A stretch of 64,000 nucleotides of DNA from Aquabacter sediminis. GTDB taxonomy: Bacteria; Pseudomonadota; Alphaproteobacteria; Rhizobiales; Xanthobacteraceae. This document shows, piece by piece, positions 46,338-57,667 of this stretch (the stretch's first letter is position 1; every line of letters starts with the position of its first letter). The DNA lies in NCBI RefSeq assembly GCF_028863665.1, contig NZ_JARBFX010000016.1:1-64000 (forward strand), given 5' to 3'. The notes under the pieces were generated by a model that saw only the letters and a program-made list of their open reading frames with translations, searched no databases and was not told the origin of the DNA. The position numbers and the translations under genes were made by a program.

Positions 46338-48562
46338 GCACTCCCACTGCCCATCCCGCGCCCCAAGCGACAGCCGCGGGGCTGGCCGAGGCCGAGGCGC
46401 ACGCCTTGCTGGATGCCCGCCATGGCGACCCCTTCCGCGTGCTGGGGCCGCATCTGGTACCCGATGGGGTGGTGGTGCGGGCGATCCGTCCCGGTGCGCG
46501 GCGGGTGGAGGTGGTGGAGCGCAAGACAGGCGCGGCCTTTCCCCTCGCCGCGCAGCCGGACGGCGTCCTGTTCGCGGGGCCGGCGGGTGCCTTCGCACAG
46601 CAGGGGCCGTCGGCCTATGTGCTGCGCACCACCTGGCCTGACGGGGTGGTGGAGGAGAGCGAGGACCCCTATGCCTTCCCCCTCCTCCTGACCGACGACG
46701 ACCTCTATTTCATCGGCGAGGGCACGCACCTCAATCTCGCCGATGCGCTCGGCGCCCGCGCCACGGCGGTGGACGGCATTGCGGGCGTGCGCTTCGCGCT
46801 CTGGGCGCCCCATGCGGCCGCGGCCAGCGTGATCGGCGATTTCAACATGTGGGACCCCCGCCGCCATCCCATGCGCCGCCGCAATGGGGGCGTGTGGGAG
46901 CTGTTCGTCCCGCGCCTGTCCCCCGGCGCGGCCTATATGTTCGAGCTGATCGGCCCCGATGGCGCCCGCCTGCCGCGCAAGGCCGATCCGGTGGCGCGGG
47001 CCACCCAATGCCCGCCGGCCACCGCCTCCATCGTCGCCGATCCCGCGCCCTTCCATTGGCAGGATGGCGCCTGGATGGAGAGCCGCGCCAGCCGCCACAC
47101 GGCGCAGGCCCCCCTCTCCTTCTATGAGGTGCACGCCTACTCCTGGATCCACCCGGACGGCCGCCTGCCGGACTGGGACGCCCTGGGGGACCGCCTCATT
47201 CCCTATGCCACCGACCTCGGCTTCACCCATCTGGAGCTGATGCCGGTGATGGAGCATCCCTTCGGCGGCTCCTGGGGCTATCAGCCGCTCGGCCTGTTCG
47301 CGCCCACGGCGCGGCTCGGGCCGCCGGACGCCTTCGCCCGCTTCGTGGACCGCTGCCACCAGGCGGGCCTGGGCGTGATCCTGGACTGGGTGCCGGCCCA
47401 TTTTCCTTCCGACGCCCACGGTCTCGCGCATTTCGATGGCACCGCGCTCTACGAATATGCCGACCCGCGCGAGGGCTTCCATCCCGACTGGAACTCGCTG
47501 ATCTACGATCTGAGCAAGCCGCAGGTGGCGGGTTTTCTCATCGCCAGCGCGCTGGAATGGCTACGGCACTTCCATGTGGACGGGCTGCGCGTGGATGCGG
47601 TCGCCTCCATGCTCTATCGCGACTATTCCCGCAAACCCGGCGAGTGGATCCCCAACATCCATGGCGGCAAGGAGAACCTGGAGGCCATCGCCTTCCTGCG
47701 CCGCCTCAACGAGACGGTGGCGCGGGACGTCCCCGGCGCGCTGGTGATCGCCGAGGAATCCACCGCCTGGCCGGGTGTGACCGCGCCAGTCAGCGAAGGC
47801 GGGCTCGGCTTTTCCTTCAAGTGGAACATGGGCTGGATGCATGACAGCCTGCGCTATATGGGACGCGATCCCATCCATCGTCGCTTCCACGGCTCCGACC
47901 TGACCTTCGGCCTCGTCTATGCCTTCTCGGAGCGCTATGTCCTGCCCATCTCCCATGACGAGGTGGTGCACGGAAAGGGTTCGCTGCTCGCCCGCATGCC
48001 CGGCGACGACTGGCAGCGCATGGCGAACCTGCGGGCCTATCTCGGCTTCATGTGGGGCCATCCCGGCAAGAAGCTGCTGTTCCAGGGGTGCGAGATCGCC
48101 CAGCCCACCGAATGGAACCATGACAGCGCCCTGCCCTGGCCCCTTCTCGCGGAAGGCGCCCATCGCGGCGTCCAGTCCCTGGTGCGCGACCTGAACCGGC
48201 TTTACCGCGCCCACCCCGCCCTTCATGCGGGGGATGCGGACCCGGGCGGCTTCCGCTGGATTGTGGAGGAAGACGCGGAAAACTCCGTCTTCGCCTTCCT
48301 CCGGGAGGCGCCCGGCGCTGCCCCGGTGCTGGTCATCTGCAACATGACCCCCACCCCGCGCCAGGGCTACCGGATCGGCGTGCCCACCGGCGGGCGCTGG
48401 CGTGAACTGCTGAACACCGACGCGCCCCTCTATGGCGGCACAGGGGTCGGCAACCTTGGCGGCGCTACGGCGTTAAGCACCGCGAGCCACGGCTTTGCCC
48501 ACGCGCTCGACCTGACCTTGCCGCCCCTTGCCGCCTTGTTCCTGACCCCGCAGGAGACGTGA
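46334..48562 (+). CDS. glgB: 1,4-alpha-glucan branching enzyme
   Basis: Introduces alpha-1,6 branches into glycogen. The 742-residue protein has an N1 domain (about 20-115), a CBM48 domain (about 150-235, [23 protein letters not shown]), and the GH13 barrel with nucleophile Asp421 ([17 protein letters not shown]), acid/base Glu at about 474 ([10 protein letters not shown]) and the [14 protein letters not shown] motif, then a C-terminal beta domain. This is the long form with N1, as in E. coli. It overlaps treS by 4 bases and glgX by 1 base, so the three are cotranscribed. Confidence 0.96.
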   Translation: MSTPTAHPAPQATAAGLAEAEAHALLDARHGDPFRVLGPHLVPDGVVVRAIRPGARRVEVVERKTGAAFPLAAQPDGVLFAGPAGAFAQQGPSAYVLRTTWPDGVVEESEDPYAFPLLLTDDDLYFIGEGTHLNLADALGARATAVDGIAGVRFALWAPHAAAASVIGDFNMWDPRRHPMRRRNGGVWELFVPRLSPGAAYMFELIGPDGARLPRKADPVARATQCPPATASIVADPAPFHWQDGAWMESRASRHTAQAPLSFYEVHAYSWIHPDGRLPDWDALGDRLIPYATDLGFTHLELMPVMEHPFGGSWGYQPLGLFAPTARLGPPDAFARFVDRCHQAGLGVILDWVPAHFPSDAHGLAHFDGTALYEYADPREGFHPDWNSLIYDLSKPQVAGFLIASALEWLRHFHVDGLRVDAVASMLYRDYSRKPGEWIPNIHGGKENLEAIAFLRRLNETVARDVPGALVIAEESTAWPGVTAPVSEGGLGFSFKWNMGWMHDSLRYMGRDPIHRRFHGSDLTFGLVYAFSERYVLPISHDEVVHGKGSLLARMPGDDWQRMANLRAYLGFMWGHPGKKLLFQGCEIAQPTEWNHDSALPWPLLAEGAHRGVQSLVRDLNRLYRAHPALHAGDADPGGFRWIVEEDAENSVFAFLREAPGAAPVLVICNMTPTPRQGYRIGVPTGGRWRELLNTDAPLYGGTGVGNLGGATALSTASHGFAHALDLTLPPLAALFLTPQET

Positions 48563-50661
48563 TGCCCGCCCTTTTTCCCGACCGCCTGGAGCCCGGAAAA
48601 CCCTATCCCCTCGGCGCCCATGCGGACGGGCTGGGTGTGAATTTCGCGGTCTTTTCCGCCCATGCGGAAAAGATCGAACTGTGCATCTTCGACGAGCGGG
48701 GCCGGCGGGAAGTGGCCCGCCTGGCGCTACCCGAATGCACCGACGAGGTCTGGCACGGCTACCTGCCCGGCGCCTCCGAGGGTCTGGTCTACGGCTATCG
48801 CGCCCATGGCCCCTATGATCCCGGGCGCGGCCATCGCTTCAATCCGGCCAAGCTCCTCATCGACCCCTATGCCCGCCAGCTCACCGGCGCGCCGCGCTGG
48901 TCGGATAGCCTGTTCTCCTACCGCCTCCAGAGCGGCCGGGCGGACCTGGCCATGGACCGCCACGACAGCGCCCCCGCCATGCCCAAATGCGTGGTGATGG
49001 ACACCCCCACCGACTGGGCGGACCGCCGCCCCGACGTGCCATGGCCGGACACGGTGGTCTATGAGGCCCATCTGCGCGGGCTTTCGATGATGCGAGACGA
49101 CATGGAGCCACGGGTGCGCGGCACGTTCGCGGCGCTGGGCGATCCGCGTCTCATCGATCATCTCCACCGGCTTGGCGTCACCAGCGTGGAATTGCTGCCC
49201 GTGCACGCCTTCCTTCAGGATCGTTTCCTGGTGGAACGGGGGCTGCGCAATTATTGGGGCTATTCCACCCTGTCCTATTTCGCGCCCGAGCCGGCCTTTC
49301 TGGGCCCCGCCGGTCTCCGGGAGATCCGGGGCGCGGTGCGCCGGCTCCATGCGGCGGGCATCGAGGTGATCCTCGATGTGGTCTATAACCACACATGCGA
49401 AGGCAACGAGCTTGGCCCCACCTTCTCCTTCAAGGGCCTCGACAATGCCAGCTATTACCGGCTGATGCCGGACAATCCCCGCTACTACATCAACGACACC
49501 GGCTGCGGGAACACGGTCAACCTCTCCCATCCGCGCGTGCTGCAGATGGTGATGGATTCCCTGCGCTACTGGGTGGAAGCCTTCCATGTGGACGGCTTCC
49601 GCTTCGATCTCGGCGTGACGCTGGCCCGCGAGCCCAACGGCTTCGACCCCGGCTGCGGCTTCCTGGACGCCATCCGGCAAGACCCGGTTCTCTCACGGGT
49701 GAAGCTCATCGCCGAGCCCTGGGACATTGGCCCCGATGGCTACCAGCTCGGCAATTTCCCGCCCGGCTTTGCCGAATGGAACGACCGCTTCCGCGACGGC
49801 GTGCGCCGCTTCTGGCGGGCCGAACCCGGCCAGCGGGGGGAACTGGCGGCACGCCTGACCGGCACCAGCGAAGCCTTCGACATGCGCTCGCGCAAGCCAT
49901 GGGCCTCGGTGAATTTCCTTGCCGCCCATGACGGCTTCACGCTGGCCGACCTCACCGCCTATGACGAGAAGCACAACGAGGCCAATGGCGAGGACAATCG
50001 CGATGGCCACGGCGCCAACTTCTCGGCCAATTGGGGAGCGGAGGGGCCGACCGACGATCCCGCCATCCTCAAGACCCGCCACCAGGTGCGCAAGGCGCTG
50101 CTCGCGACGCTGATGCTCTCGCAGGGCACACCCATGCTGCTGGCGGGCGACGAGTTCGGCCGCACCCAGAACGGCAACAACAACGCCTATTGCCAGGACA
50201 ATGAAATCTCCTGGATCGACTGGTCGCTGGCCGGCACGGACGACGGGGCGGACCTGATCGATACATTCGCCCAGCTGTCCGCCCTGCGGCGGCGCTTCCA
50301 ATTGCTGCGCGCCCCCCGCTTCCTGCACGGCCACCATGAGCCCATACCCGGCATGGCGGACATTTCCTGGTTTGACGAGCATGGCACGCAGTTGGAAGGC
50401 GATGGCTGGCATGCGGATGGCGGCCACACCCTCAATCTCCGGCGCGCCGGACCCTCAACGGACGGCGGCATCGACGTGCTGCTTCTGCTGATCAACGGCA
50501 AGGGCGAGGAGACCCATTTCCGTCTTCCGGAGCCGCCCCAGGACTGGCGGCTGGTGTTTGACAGCGCCAGTCGTCCGCAGGGCGAACCGACCGTGGAGGG
50601 CGAGACGCGCCTCGCGCCCCGCAGCGTGCGCCTGCTCGCCGCGCATCTCGACGCCGCCTGA
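48562..50661 (+). CDS. glgX: Glycogen debranching enzyme GlgX
   Basis: GH13 isoamylase-type enzyme that removes short branches from phosphorylase-trimmed glycogen. The 699-residue protein has an N-terminal CBM48 (YPLGAHADGLGVNFAVFSAHAEKIELCIFD), a barrel with VEAFHVDGFRFDLGVTLAR (nucleophile Asp), LIAEPWDIGPDGYQLGNFP (Glu acid/base) and AAHDGFTLADLTAYDEKHNEANGEDNRDG, the family hallmark. Start ATG 48562 has AGGAG 6 bases upstream; a GTG directly precedes it at 48559. It is the third gene of the treS-glgB-glgX-malQ run. Confidence 0.96.
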   Translation: MPALFPDRLEPGKPYPLGAHADGLGVNFAVFSAHAEKIELCIFDERGRREVARLALPECTDEVWHGYLPGASEGLVYGYRAHGPYDPGRGHRFNPAKLLIDPYARQLTGAPRWSDSLFSYRLQSGRADLAMDRHDSAPAMPKCVVMDTPTDWADRRPDVPWPDTVVYEAHLRGLSMMRDDMEPRVRGTFAALGDPRLIDHLHRLGVTSVELLPVHAFLQDRFLVERGLRNYWGYSTLSYFAPEPAFLGPAGLREIRGAVRRLHAAGIEVILDVVYNHTCEGNELGPTFSFKGLDNASYYRLMPDNPRYYINDTGCGNTVNLSHPRVLQMVMDSLRYWVEAFHVDGFRFDLGVTLAREPNGFDPGCGFLDAIRQDPVLSRVKLIAEPWDIGPDGYQLGNFPPGFAEWNDRFRDGVRRFWRAEPGQRGELAARLTGTSEAFDMRSRKPWASVNFLAAHDGFTLADLTAYDEKHNEANGEDNRDGHGANFSANWGAEGPTDDPAILKTRHQVRKALLATLMLSQGTPMLLAGDEFGRTQNGNNNAYCQDNEISWIDWSLAGTDDGADLIDTFAQLSALRRRFQLLRAPRFLHGHHEPIPGMADISWFDEHGTQLEGDGWHADGGHTLNLRRAGPSTDGGIDVLLLLINGKGEETHFRLPEPPQDWRLVFDSASRPQGEPTVEGETRLAPRSVRLLAAHLDAA

Positions 50662-50685
50662 CCGATCTTCGCAAGGACTTCGCGC

Positions 50686-52755
50686 ATGACCGACGCGCTC
50701 ACCCGCCTGGCGGCCCTCGCCGGCCTGTCTCCCCAATGGACGGACGCGTTCGGCCGCCCCCAGACCGTTTCGCCCGACGTGCTGCGCGCCTTGCTCGCGA
50801 CCCTTGGCCTGCCCGCCTCCACCGATGCGGAAGTGACTGATGGCCTCCACGCACTGGAACGCGAGCAGGCCGCCAACACCCCACCGCTCGTGACCGCCGA
50901 TGCGGGCGCGCCCATCAGCCTGCCCTTCGCACACCGCGGGGCGCGCGTGCGCTATCGCATCCGCCTGGAGGGCGGCGGGATGGTGGAGGGGGAGGCCGAG
51001 GTCGCGCAGGGACGGCTGCACCTGCCGGCGCTTGGGGATGCGGGCTATCACCGCCTGGAGGCGGGAGGGCTTGAGACCGTTCTGGCCGTGGCGCCCGCGC
51101 GCTGCTTCAGCGTCGGCGATGCGGTCCGCCGGGAGGATCCGCGCCTGTGGGCGCTGGCGGTGCAGGTCTATGGGCTGCGGCGGGCGGGCGATGGCGGCAT
51201 CGGCGACTTCACCGGCCTTGGCGCCTTCGCCATGGATGCGGCGCGTTCGGGCGCCGCAGGGCTGGTCATGAGCCCGGTCCACGCCGCCTTTTCCGCCGAT
51301 GCCCACCATTTCAGCCCCTATTCGCCCTCCAGCCGTCTGTTCGTGAATGCCCTTCATGCGGACCCGGCGGTGGTATTCGGCGCCGAAACGGTGGCCCAGG
51401 CTGTGGCGGCCCTGGGCCTTGGAGCTGAAATGACTGCGCTGGAGGCAGCCGCGCAGGTGGAGTGGCCGAAAGCTGGCCCCTCCAAGCTCTCCGTCATGCG
51501 GCACTTGTGCGCCAACGTCCTGCCCAGGCGACCCGACCTCGTGGCGGATCTGGCCGCCTTCCGCCGCGATGGCGGACAGATGCTGGAGGACCATGCCCGC
51601 TTCGAGGCCCTCCACGCCGCGCAATTCGGCGCCGACCCGTTCAAGTGGCACTGGCGCTCGTGGCCGGAGGGGCTGCGCCACCCCCGTTCGCCGGAGGTGG
51701 AGCGCTTCGCGCAGGACCATGCGGAGGCGGTGACCTTCCACGCCGCCCTGCAATGGATGGCGGCCCGCTCTCTCCAGGCGGCCCAGGACACGGCGCGGTC
51801 GGCAGGCATGCCCATCGGCCTCATCGCCGACCTGGCCGTGGGTGCCGACGGCGGTGGCAGTCAGGCATGGGGGCACCAGGAGGAGATGCTCATCGGCGCC
51901 TCCGTCGGAGCGCCTCCCGATTTGCTGAATTCCATCGGCCAGGGCTGGGGCCTTGCGGCCTTCTCGCCGCGCGGCCTCGTCAATGGCGGCTTCGGCATGT
52001 TCCGCAACATGCTCGCGGCGGTGATGGCCCATGCCGGCGGGGTACGCATCGACCATGTGATGGGGCTGTCCCGCCTCTGGCTCATCCCGGACGGGGCGCC
52101 GCCCGCCGCCGGCGCCTATCTGGCCTATCCGTTCGACGACATGATCCGGCTGGTGGCCCTGGAATCCCAGCGCCGTCAGGCCATCGTGATCGGCGAGGAT
52201 CTGGGCACCGTGCCCTTCGGCTTCCGCGAGAAGCTGGCGGAGCGGGGCATATTGGGCCTCCAGGTGCTGTGGTTCGAGCGGGACGGAGCGGGCTTCAAGC
52301 GCGCGGCGGACTATTCCACCCTGGCCAGTGCCGTCACCGGCACCCATGACCTGCCCACGGTCCATGGCTGGTGGCGCGGCGGCGACATCACCTGGCGGGC
52401 GCCCCTCGGCCTTCTGGGCGAGGGCCGCACGGAGGCGGACGAGCGCGCCGAGCGCGAGGCGGACCGCGCCGCGCTCTGGCAGGCCCTTGGTGCTGAAGGC
52501 GCGGCGCCGGCGCCGGAGACTCCGGACGGCGTCCTGAACGCGGCGCTGGATTTTGTCGGCCGCACCCCGTCCCCCCTGGTGGTGGTGCCGCTGGAAGACG
52601 CGCTCGGGCGCACCGAGCAGCCCAACCTGCCGGGCACGGTGGACGAGCACCCCAACTGGCGCCGCCGCTATGACGGCGCGGCCGATACGCTGCTGGACGG
52701 ACCAGACGTTCAGACCCACCTCGCCACCCTCGCGCGGGCCCGCGCGACCTCCTGA
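50686..52755 (+). CDS. malQ: 4-alpha-glucanotransferase (amylomaltase)
   Basis: GH77 disproportionating enzyme transferring glucan segments between maltodextrins. The 689 residues include the N-terminal extension of the proteobacterial form (to about 150), then the barrel with YGLRRAGDGGIGDFTGL, SPVHAAFSADAHHFSPYSPSSR, nucleophile Asp in GGVRIDHVMGLSRLW, acid/base Glu in IGEDLGTVP, and GTHDLPTVHGWWRGGD. It starts 24 bases after glgX with AAGGACTT upstream and closes the gene run. It would recycle the linear oligosaccharides released by GlgX. Confidence 0.95.
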   Translation: MTDALTRLAALAGLSPQWTDAFGRPQTVSPDVLRALLATLGLPASTDAEVTDGLHALEREQAANTPPLVTADAGAPISLPFAHRGARVRYRIRLEGGGMVEGEAEVAQGRLHLPALGDAGYHRLEAGGLETVLAVAPARCFSVGDAVRREDPRLWALAVQVYGLRRAGDGGIGDFTGLGAFAMDAARSGAAGLVMSPVHAAFSADAHHFSPYSPSSRLFVNALHADPAVVFGAETVAQAVAALGLGAEMTALEAAAQVEWPKAGPSKLSVMRHLCANVLPRRPDLVADLAAFRRDGGQMLEDHARFEALHAAQFGADPFKWHWRSWPEGLRHPRSPEVERFAQDHAEAVTFHAALQWMAARSLQAAQDTARSAGMPIGLIADLAVGADGGGSQAWGHQEEMLIGASVGAPPDLLNSIGQGWGLAAFSPRGLVNGGFGMFRNMLAAVMAHAGGVRIDHVMGLSRLWLIPDGAPPAAGAYLAYPFDDMIRLVALESQRRQAIVIGEDLGTVPFGFREKLAERGILGLQVLWFERDGAGFKRAADYSTLASAVTGTHDLPTVHGWWRGGDITWRAPLGLLGEGRTEADERAEREADRAALWQALGAEGAAPAPETPDGVLNAALDFVGRTPSPLVVVPLEDALGRTEQPNLPGTVDEHPNWRRRYDGAADTLLDGPDVQTHLATLARARATS

Positions 52756-52797
52756 ACGGGCGCCCGCTCAAGCCCCGCATCCTCCTCAAGCGCCGCC

Positions 52798-52826
52798 CTT
52801 GCACGCGCGCCCCCCGCGCCCCATAT
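52798..52826 (+). promoter_or_regulatory. Sigma-32 (RpoH) heat-shock promoter of hsp20
   Basis: CTTGCA (52798-52803), 15-base spacer, CCCCATAT (52819-52826). The -10 matches the sigma-32 consensus CCCCATNT fully and the -35 shares CTTG. Predicted start near 52833, directly before the ROSE hairpins. Confidence 0.72.
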
Positions 52827-52833
52827 CGGGAAG

Positions 52834-52921
52834 CGTCGGGGTGCCGCTTAGGGCCCCGGCGGGAAGATGGCCGGATAGGACATCTTCCGTACCGCAAAGT
52901 CGCTTGACGAGGACTTTGGAC
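52834..52921 (+). ncRNA. ROSE-type RNA thermometer in the hsp20 leader
   Basis: Three tandem hairpins: 52834-52861 (8 bp with one G-U), 52862-52888 (GGAAGATG/CATCTTCC), and 52895-52918, which contains the SD. In the last, CAAAGTC pairs with GACTTTG, then a bulged G52902, then CT with AG around a 5-base loop. The sequence TCGCT (52900-52904) fits the ROSE motif UYGCU, with the conserved bulged G opposite the AGGA of the SD (52910-52913). Such elements melt on heat shock to allow translation. Pairing was done by eye. Confidence 0.8.
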
Positions 52922-53347
52922 ATGTCGCGTATTTCCTCGCTGTCGAACCCGTTTCTGCTTGGCTTCGACGAGGTCGAGCGGGCGCTCGACCGGGTCACCA
53001 AGGGGTCGGAGGGGTATCCCCCCTACAATGTGGAACGGATCGACGCCGACGGTGGGCCGCTGAAGCTTCGCATCACCCTGGCAGTGGCCGGCTTCACGTC
53101 CGATCAACTGGAAATCACGCTCGAAGAGAAGGAACTCACCATTCGCGGTCGCCAGACCGAGGAGGTGGACGGCCGCGTCTTCCTGCACCGGGGGATCGCC
53201 GCGCGTCAGTTCCAGCGCACCTTTGTTCTGGCGGAGGGCATGAATGTCCTCGGCGCGGAACTGCGCAACGGTCTTCTGTCCATCGATCTCGTCCGGCCCG
53301 AGCCGACCCGGCTCGCAAAACGCATCGACATCGTCTCCCGCTCCTGA
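52922..53347 (+). CDS. Small heat-shock protein, Hsp20 family
   Basis: ATP-independent holdase chaperone of the IbpA/HspA class in the cytoplasm. The 141-residue protein has a short N-terminal arm (SLSNPFLLGFDEVERALDRV, with the FLLGFDEVER seen in rhizobial class A proteins), the alpha-crystallin domain (about 33-130, with LRITLAVAGFTSDQLEITLEEKELTIRG and the GLLSIDL strand), and a short C-terminal tail. It is likely controlled twice: by the sigma-32 promoter and by the ROSE leader. A DUF1150 gene follows after 50 bases. Confidence 0.95.
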   Translation: MSRISSLSNPFLLGFDEVERALDRVTKGSEGYPPYNVERIDADGGPLKLRITLAVAGFTSDQLEITLEEKELTIRGRQTEEVDGRVFLHRGIAARQFQRTFVLAEGMNVLGAELRNGLLSIDLVRPEPTRLAKRIDIVSRS

Positions 53348-53397
53348 AGGGGAACGGTGGCCCGGTGTGACGCGTTGCGGAAAGAGAGGATGAGACA

Positions 53398-53661
53398 ATG
53401 ATCGAGAAGAGCACCCCCGAGAACATCACCATCACCCCCGAGGCGCTCGCTGGCCTCGGCGGCGGCGAGATCGCCTATGTGCGGACCATCCGGTCCGAGG
53501 ATGTGCAGCAGCTGTTTCCCCAGGCGCCGGAGATCGCGCCGGGCATGACGCTGTTCACGCTTCACGCTGCGGATGGCACCCCCATCATGCTCACCGACAG
53601 CCGGGAGGCCGCGCTGGCCAATGCCAGCCAGCATGCCCTGGTGACGCTCTCGGTGCACTGA
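53398..53661 (+). CDS. DUF1150 family protein
   Basis: A small 87-residue protein of the DUF1150 family, confined mainly to Alphaproteobacteria and usually encoded next to hsp20. Visible conserved features: ALAGLGGGEIAYVRTIRSEDVQQLFP, then LFTLHAADGTPIMLTDSREAALANA. Acidic, with no signal peptide or membrane segment. It follows hsp20 by 50 bases and should share its heat-inducible transcript. Function is unknown; the context suggests a role in proteostasis or regulation (inference). Confidence 0.9.
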   Translation: MIEKSTPENITITPEALAGLGGGEIAYVRTIRSEDVQQLFPQAPEIAPGMTLFTLHAADGTPIMLTDSREAALANASQHALVTLSVH

Positions 53662-53726
53662 GGACGGGGGGGTGGAGGCGGATCTTCTCCGCCTTCCCGC
53701 CTGCCTTCAGACCGGACCGTTCCGGG

Positions 53727-54191
53727 TCACGCCGCGTCGGATGCCGGAGTGGTGGTGAGGAGCGTGTAGATGGCGGAGGCATCGCGCGTCGCGCGCAGCT
53801 TTTCTGCGGTGTCCGGATCGCGCAGCATGCGGGCCACCCGCGCGAGCGCCTTCAGATGGTCCGCGCCCGCCGCCTCCGGCGCCAGCAGCAGGAAGATGAG
53901 GTCCACCGGCTCGCCGTCCAGCGCCTCGAAATCGATGGGCTTGTCCAGGCGCGCGAAGGCGCCGAACAGCTTGGGCAGGCCCGGAAGCTTTCCATGCGGA
54001 ATGGCGATGCCGCTCCCGACGCCGGTCGAGCCGAGCCGCTCCCTCTGGAGGAGAGTCTCGAACACCTCGCGCTGGTCGCGGTCCACAAGCGCGGCCGCCT
54101 GATGGGCAAGCTCCTGGAGAGCTTGCTTCTTGCTGCTCGCCCGCAATGACGGGAACACCGCTTCGGGAGCGAGGAGATCAGCGAGAGGCAT
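53727..54191 (-). CDS. ptsN: PTS IIA-like nitrogen-regulatory protein PtsN (EIIA-Ntr)
   Basis: Regulatory phosphocarrier of the nitrogen-related PTS, receiving phosphate from NPr and affecting potassium, nitrogen and stringent responses. The 154-residue protein has the PTS_EIIA type 2 domain with phospho-acceptor His66 in TGVGSGIAIPHGKLPGL, plus LFGAFARLDKPIDFEALDGEPVDLIFLLLAP. Length is typical. It lies 78 bases after hpf on the same strand, the standard hpf-ptsN pair. Confidence 0.95.
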   Translation of the reverse strand: MPLADLLAPEAVFPSLRASSKKQALQELAHQAAALVDRDQREVFETLLQRERLGSTGVGSGIAIPHGKLPGLPKLFGAFARLDKPIDFEALDGEPVDLIFLLLAPEAAGADHLKALARVARMLRDPDTAEKLRATRDASAIYTLLTTTPASDAA

Positions 54192-54269
54192 GAATGCTTA
54201 TCCCTGGCAACATCGGGCTGGGGCAGGCTGCCGGCCGAGGCTCCTGCCTGCCCTCAAGCCCGACGGCCA

Positions 54270-54869
54270 TCAATGTTTTTCTTCGGATGAGAAGGCGGCC
54301 GGATCCACCCAGCCCACATGCCCGTCCGGGCGGCGATAGACCACGTTCACGCGGCCATGGCCAGCGTGGCGGAAGATGACGACGGGTGCGCCGGTGATAT
54401 CCAGTTCCACCACCGCGTCACGCACCGAGAGGCTCCGCAGCTTGGTGGCCTGCTCGGCCACCACGGTGGGGTTCCACCCCTCCAGCTCCTCTTCCTCGGC
54501 ATCCACGTCGGGCATGTCGAGGACGTAGCTCTGCGCGGCGAAGACGCCATTGGCGCCAGCCGCATTGCCGTGGCCGTGGCGATCCTTGACGCGCTGGCGG
54601 TAGCGCCGCAGCCGCTTCTCGATCTTCTCGATGGCGGCATCGGCGCAGGAATTGGCGTCCTGGGCCGCGCCATGGGCCTGGAGGTTCACTCCGGAATCCA
54701 GGTGCAGCATGCACTCGGACTTGTAGCCGGATCCCTCGCGAGCCACGGTGACATGACCGGACCATCCGCCGTCGAAATATTTGGAGAGCACCTCGGTGAT
54801 GCGATCCGACAGGCGGTGACGGAGAGCTTCTCCCACGTCGATGTTCTTACCCGAGACGCGTAGAGCCAT
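54270..54869 (-). CDS. hpf: Ribosome hibernation promoting factor, long form
   Basis: Dimerises 70S ribosomes into inactive 100S particles in stationary phase. The 199-residue protein has the N-terminal S30AE domain (ALRVSGKNIDVGEALRHRLSDRITEVLSKYF, residues 1-100, with DAAIEKIEKRLRRYRQRVKDRH) and the C-terminal dimerisation domain of long HPF (PTVVAEQATKLRSLSVRDAVVELDITGAPVVIFRHAGHGRVNVVYRRPDGHVGWVDP). It is paired with ptsN. In many alphaproteobacteria rpoN precedes hpf; here the next gene upstream is typA instead. Confidence 0.95.
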   Translation of the reverse strand: MALRVSGKNIDVGEALRHRLSDRITEVLSKYFDGGWSGHVTVAREGSGYKSECMLHLDSGVNLQAHGAAQDANSCADAAIEKIEKRLRRYRQRVKDRHGHGNAAGANGVFAAQSYVLDMPDVDAEEEELEGWNPTVVAEQATKLRSLSVRDAVVELDITGAPVVIFRHAGHGRVNVVYRRPDGHVGWVDPAAFSSEEKH

Positions 54870-55166
54870 GCGATTTGATCCCCTTTGGGTTACGGATGCG
54901 GTTCCCCACCCGAAGACCCTGTTCTTGCAAACCGGCCGGCCTATCAGTGGTAGGAGCGAGCGGGCGACCTGTCAACGAAATGCCGCACGTCAGCCTGCAG
55001 ACCGCATGGTTGCTGGCCTGAACACAACCTTCCCCAAGGTAATTCAAGGACCTCCCGCCGGCAAATCAGCCCGTTCGCGCCGACTCACGGCATTCCCTGG
55101 CGGCATGCACCGCCATGGGCACGGCGCCGGAAGCCGGACGCCCACCTGAGCGGCCGCCTGGAGGGC
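54870..55166 (-). other. Upstream region of hpf
   Basis: About 300 bases between the typA terminator and the hpf start; it should carry the hpf-ptsN promoter. A GG/GC pair resembling a sigma-54 site has wrong spacing and is not accepted. No ORF or repeat of note. Confidence 0.35.
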
Positions 55167-55205
55167 AAAAAAAGACACCCCCGGCCCTTTCGGACCGGGG
55201 GTGTC
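55167..55205 (-). terminator. Intrinsic terminator of typA
   Basis: An 11-bp stem GACACCCCCGG / CCGGGGGTGTC (55174-55205) followed on the minus strand by TTTTTTT; 25 bases beyond the typA stop. Confidence 0.92.
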
Positions 55206-55230
55206 GCATGCCGCGCCCGCAGGCGAGGGA

Positions 55231-57057
<1,827 letters not shown>

Positions 57058-57270
57058 GGGGGTCCAAACACCAAAACGCGGGCCCGAAGGGCTCGGACCC
57101 GCTTGCCTGAAATTTTGCGCCGCAAAATACACATTACCCGCCGCAAAGCAATGTGGAGTGGCGCCGGATGCGGCAGGGCGCCCTGGAGGAGCCGCCCTGC
57201 ATAGGTCTTACGGCCCCCTCCCAGGCGCTGCGCGCGACGCTCCCGTTCCCGGAAAGCGGTGCCAGAAGGG

Positions 57271-57531
57271 CTATATGCGCCGCATGGCCCAAAGGCGCCG
57301 GATCTGGTCCGGACGCAGCGTGCGGCCATCGGGGGTGCGCAGCCAGGCGACCTCATGGTCGGACGGCGACTGCGTCATGGCGAAAGTGACGGCGTCGTCG
57401 ACGGTCGGGAATTCATAAGGCTCGGGCCAGGTGTCCGGAGCGTTCACCGAATGGGACGAGGACCAATATTGCAGCAGGGCCTTCCCTCCCGCCGCCCCGG
57501 CCTCCTCCGGATGAGTGTGGGGCTTATCCAT
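57271..57531 (-). CDS. Conserved small hypothetical protein
   Basis: An 86-residue acidic cytoplasmic protein that I do not recognise by name. It has a His/Glu-rich start ([23 protein letters not shown]), a middle part ([33 protein letters not shown]) that looks like a short alpha/beta fold, and a basic end ([15 protein letters not shown]). The start at 57531 has AAGGAGGG at 8 bases, a strong ribosome-binding site, which is the main evidence that the gene is real. It is divergent from the ion channel gene. Confidence 0.7.
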   Translation of the reverse strand: MDKPHTHPEEAGAAGGKALLQYWSSSHSVNAPDTWPEPYEFPTVDDAVTFAMTQSPSDHEVAWLRTPDGRTLRPDQIRRLWAMRRI

Positions 57532-57667
57532 TCGCGTGCCCTCCTTATGCGCGTCTCCCCCAAGCGCCAGGGTAACGCGCGAGCCGGTCTTTTGTTCCGG
57601 TGCGCTCGGCGCCGGGCGGTTGCGAAACCAGCGTGAACTGAGCAGAAGGGGGCAGCGGGGAGACACC

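Noticed and set aside
54920-54950. GG/GC pair suggesting a sigma-54 promoter for hpf
   Set aside because: The spacing between GG and GC is 11, not 10, and the flanking bases do not fit TGGCAC-N5-TTGC.
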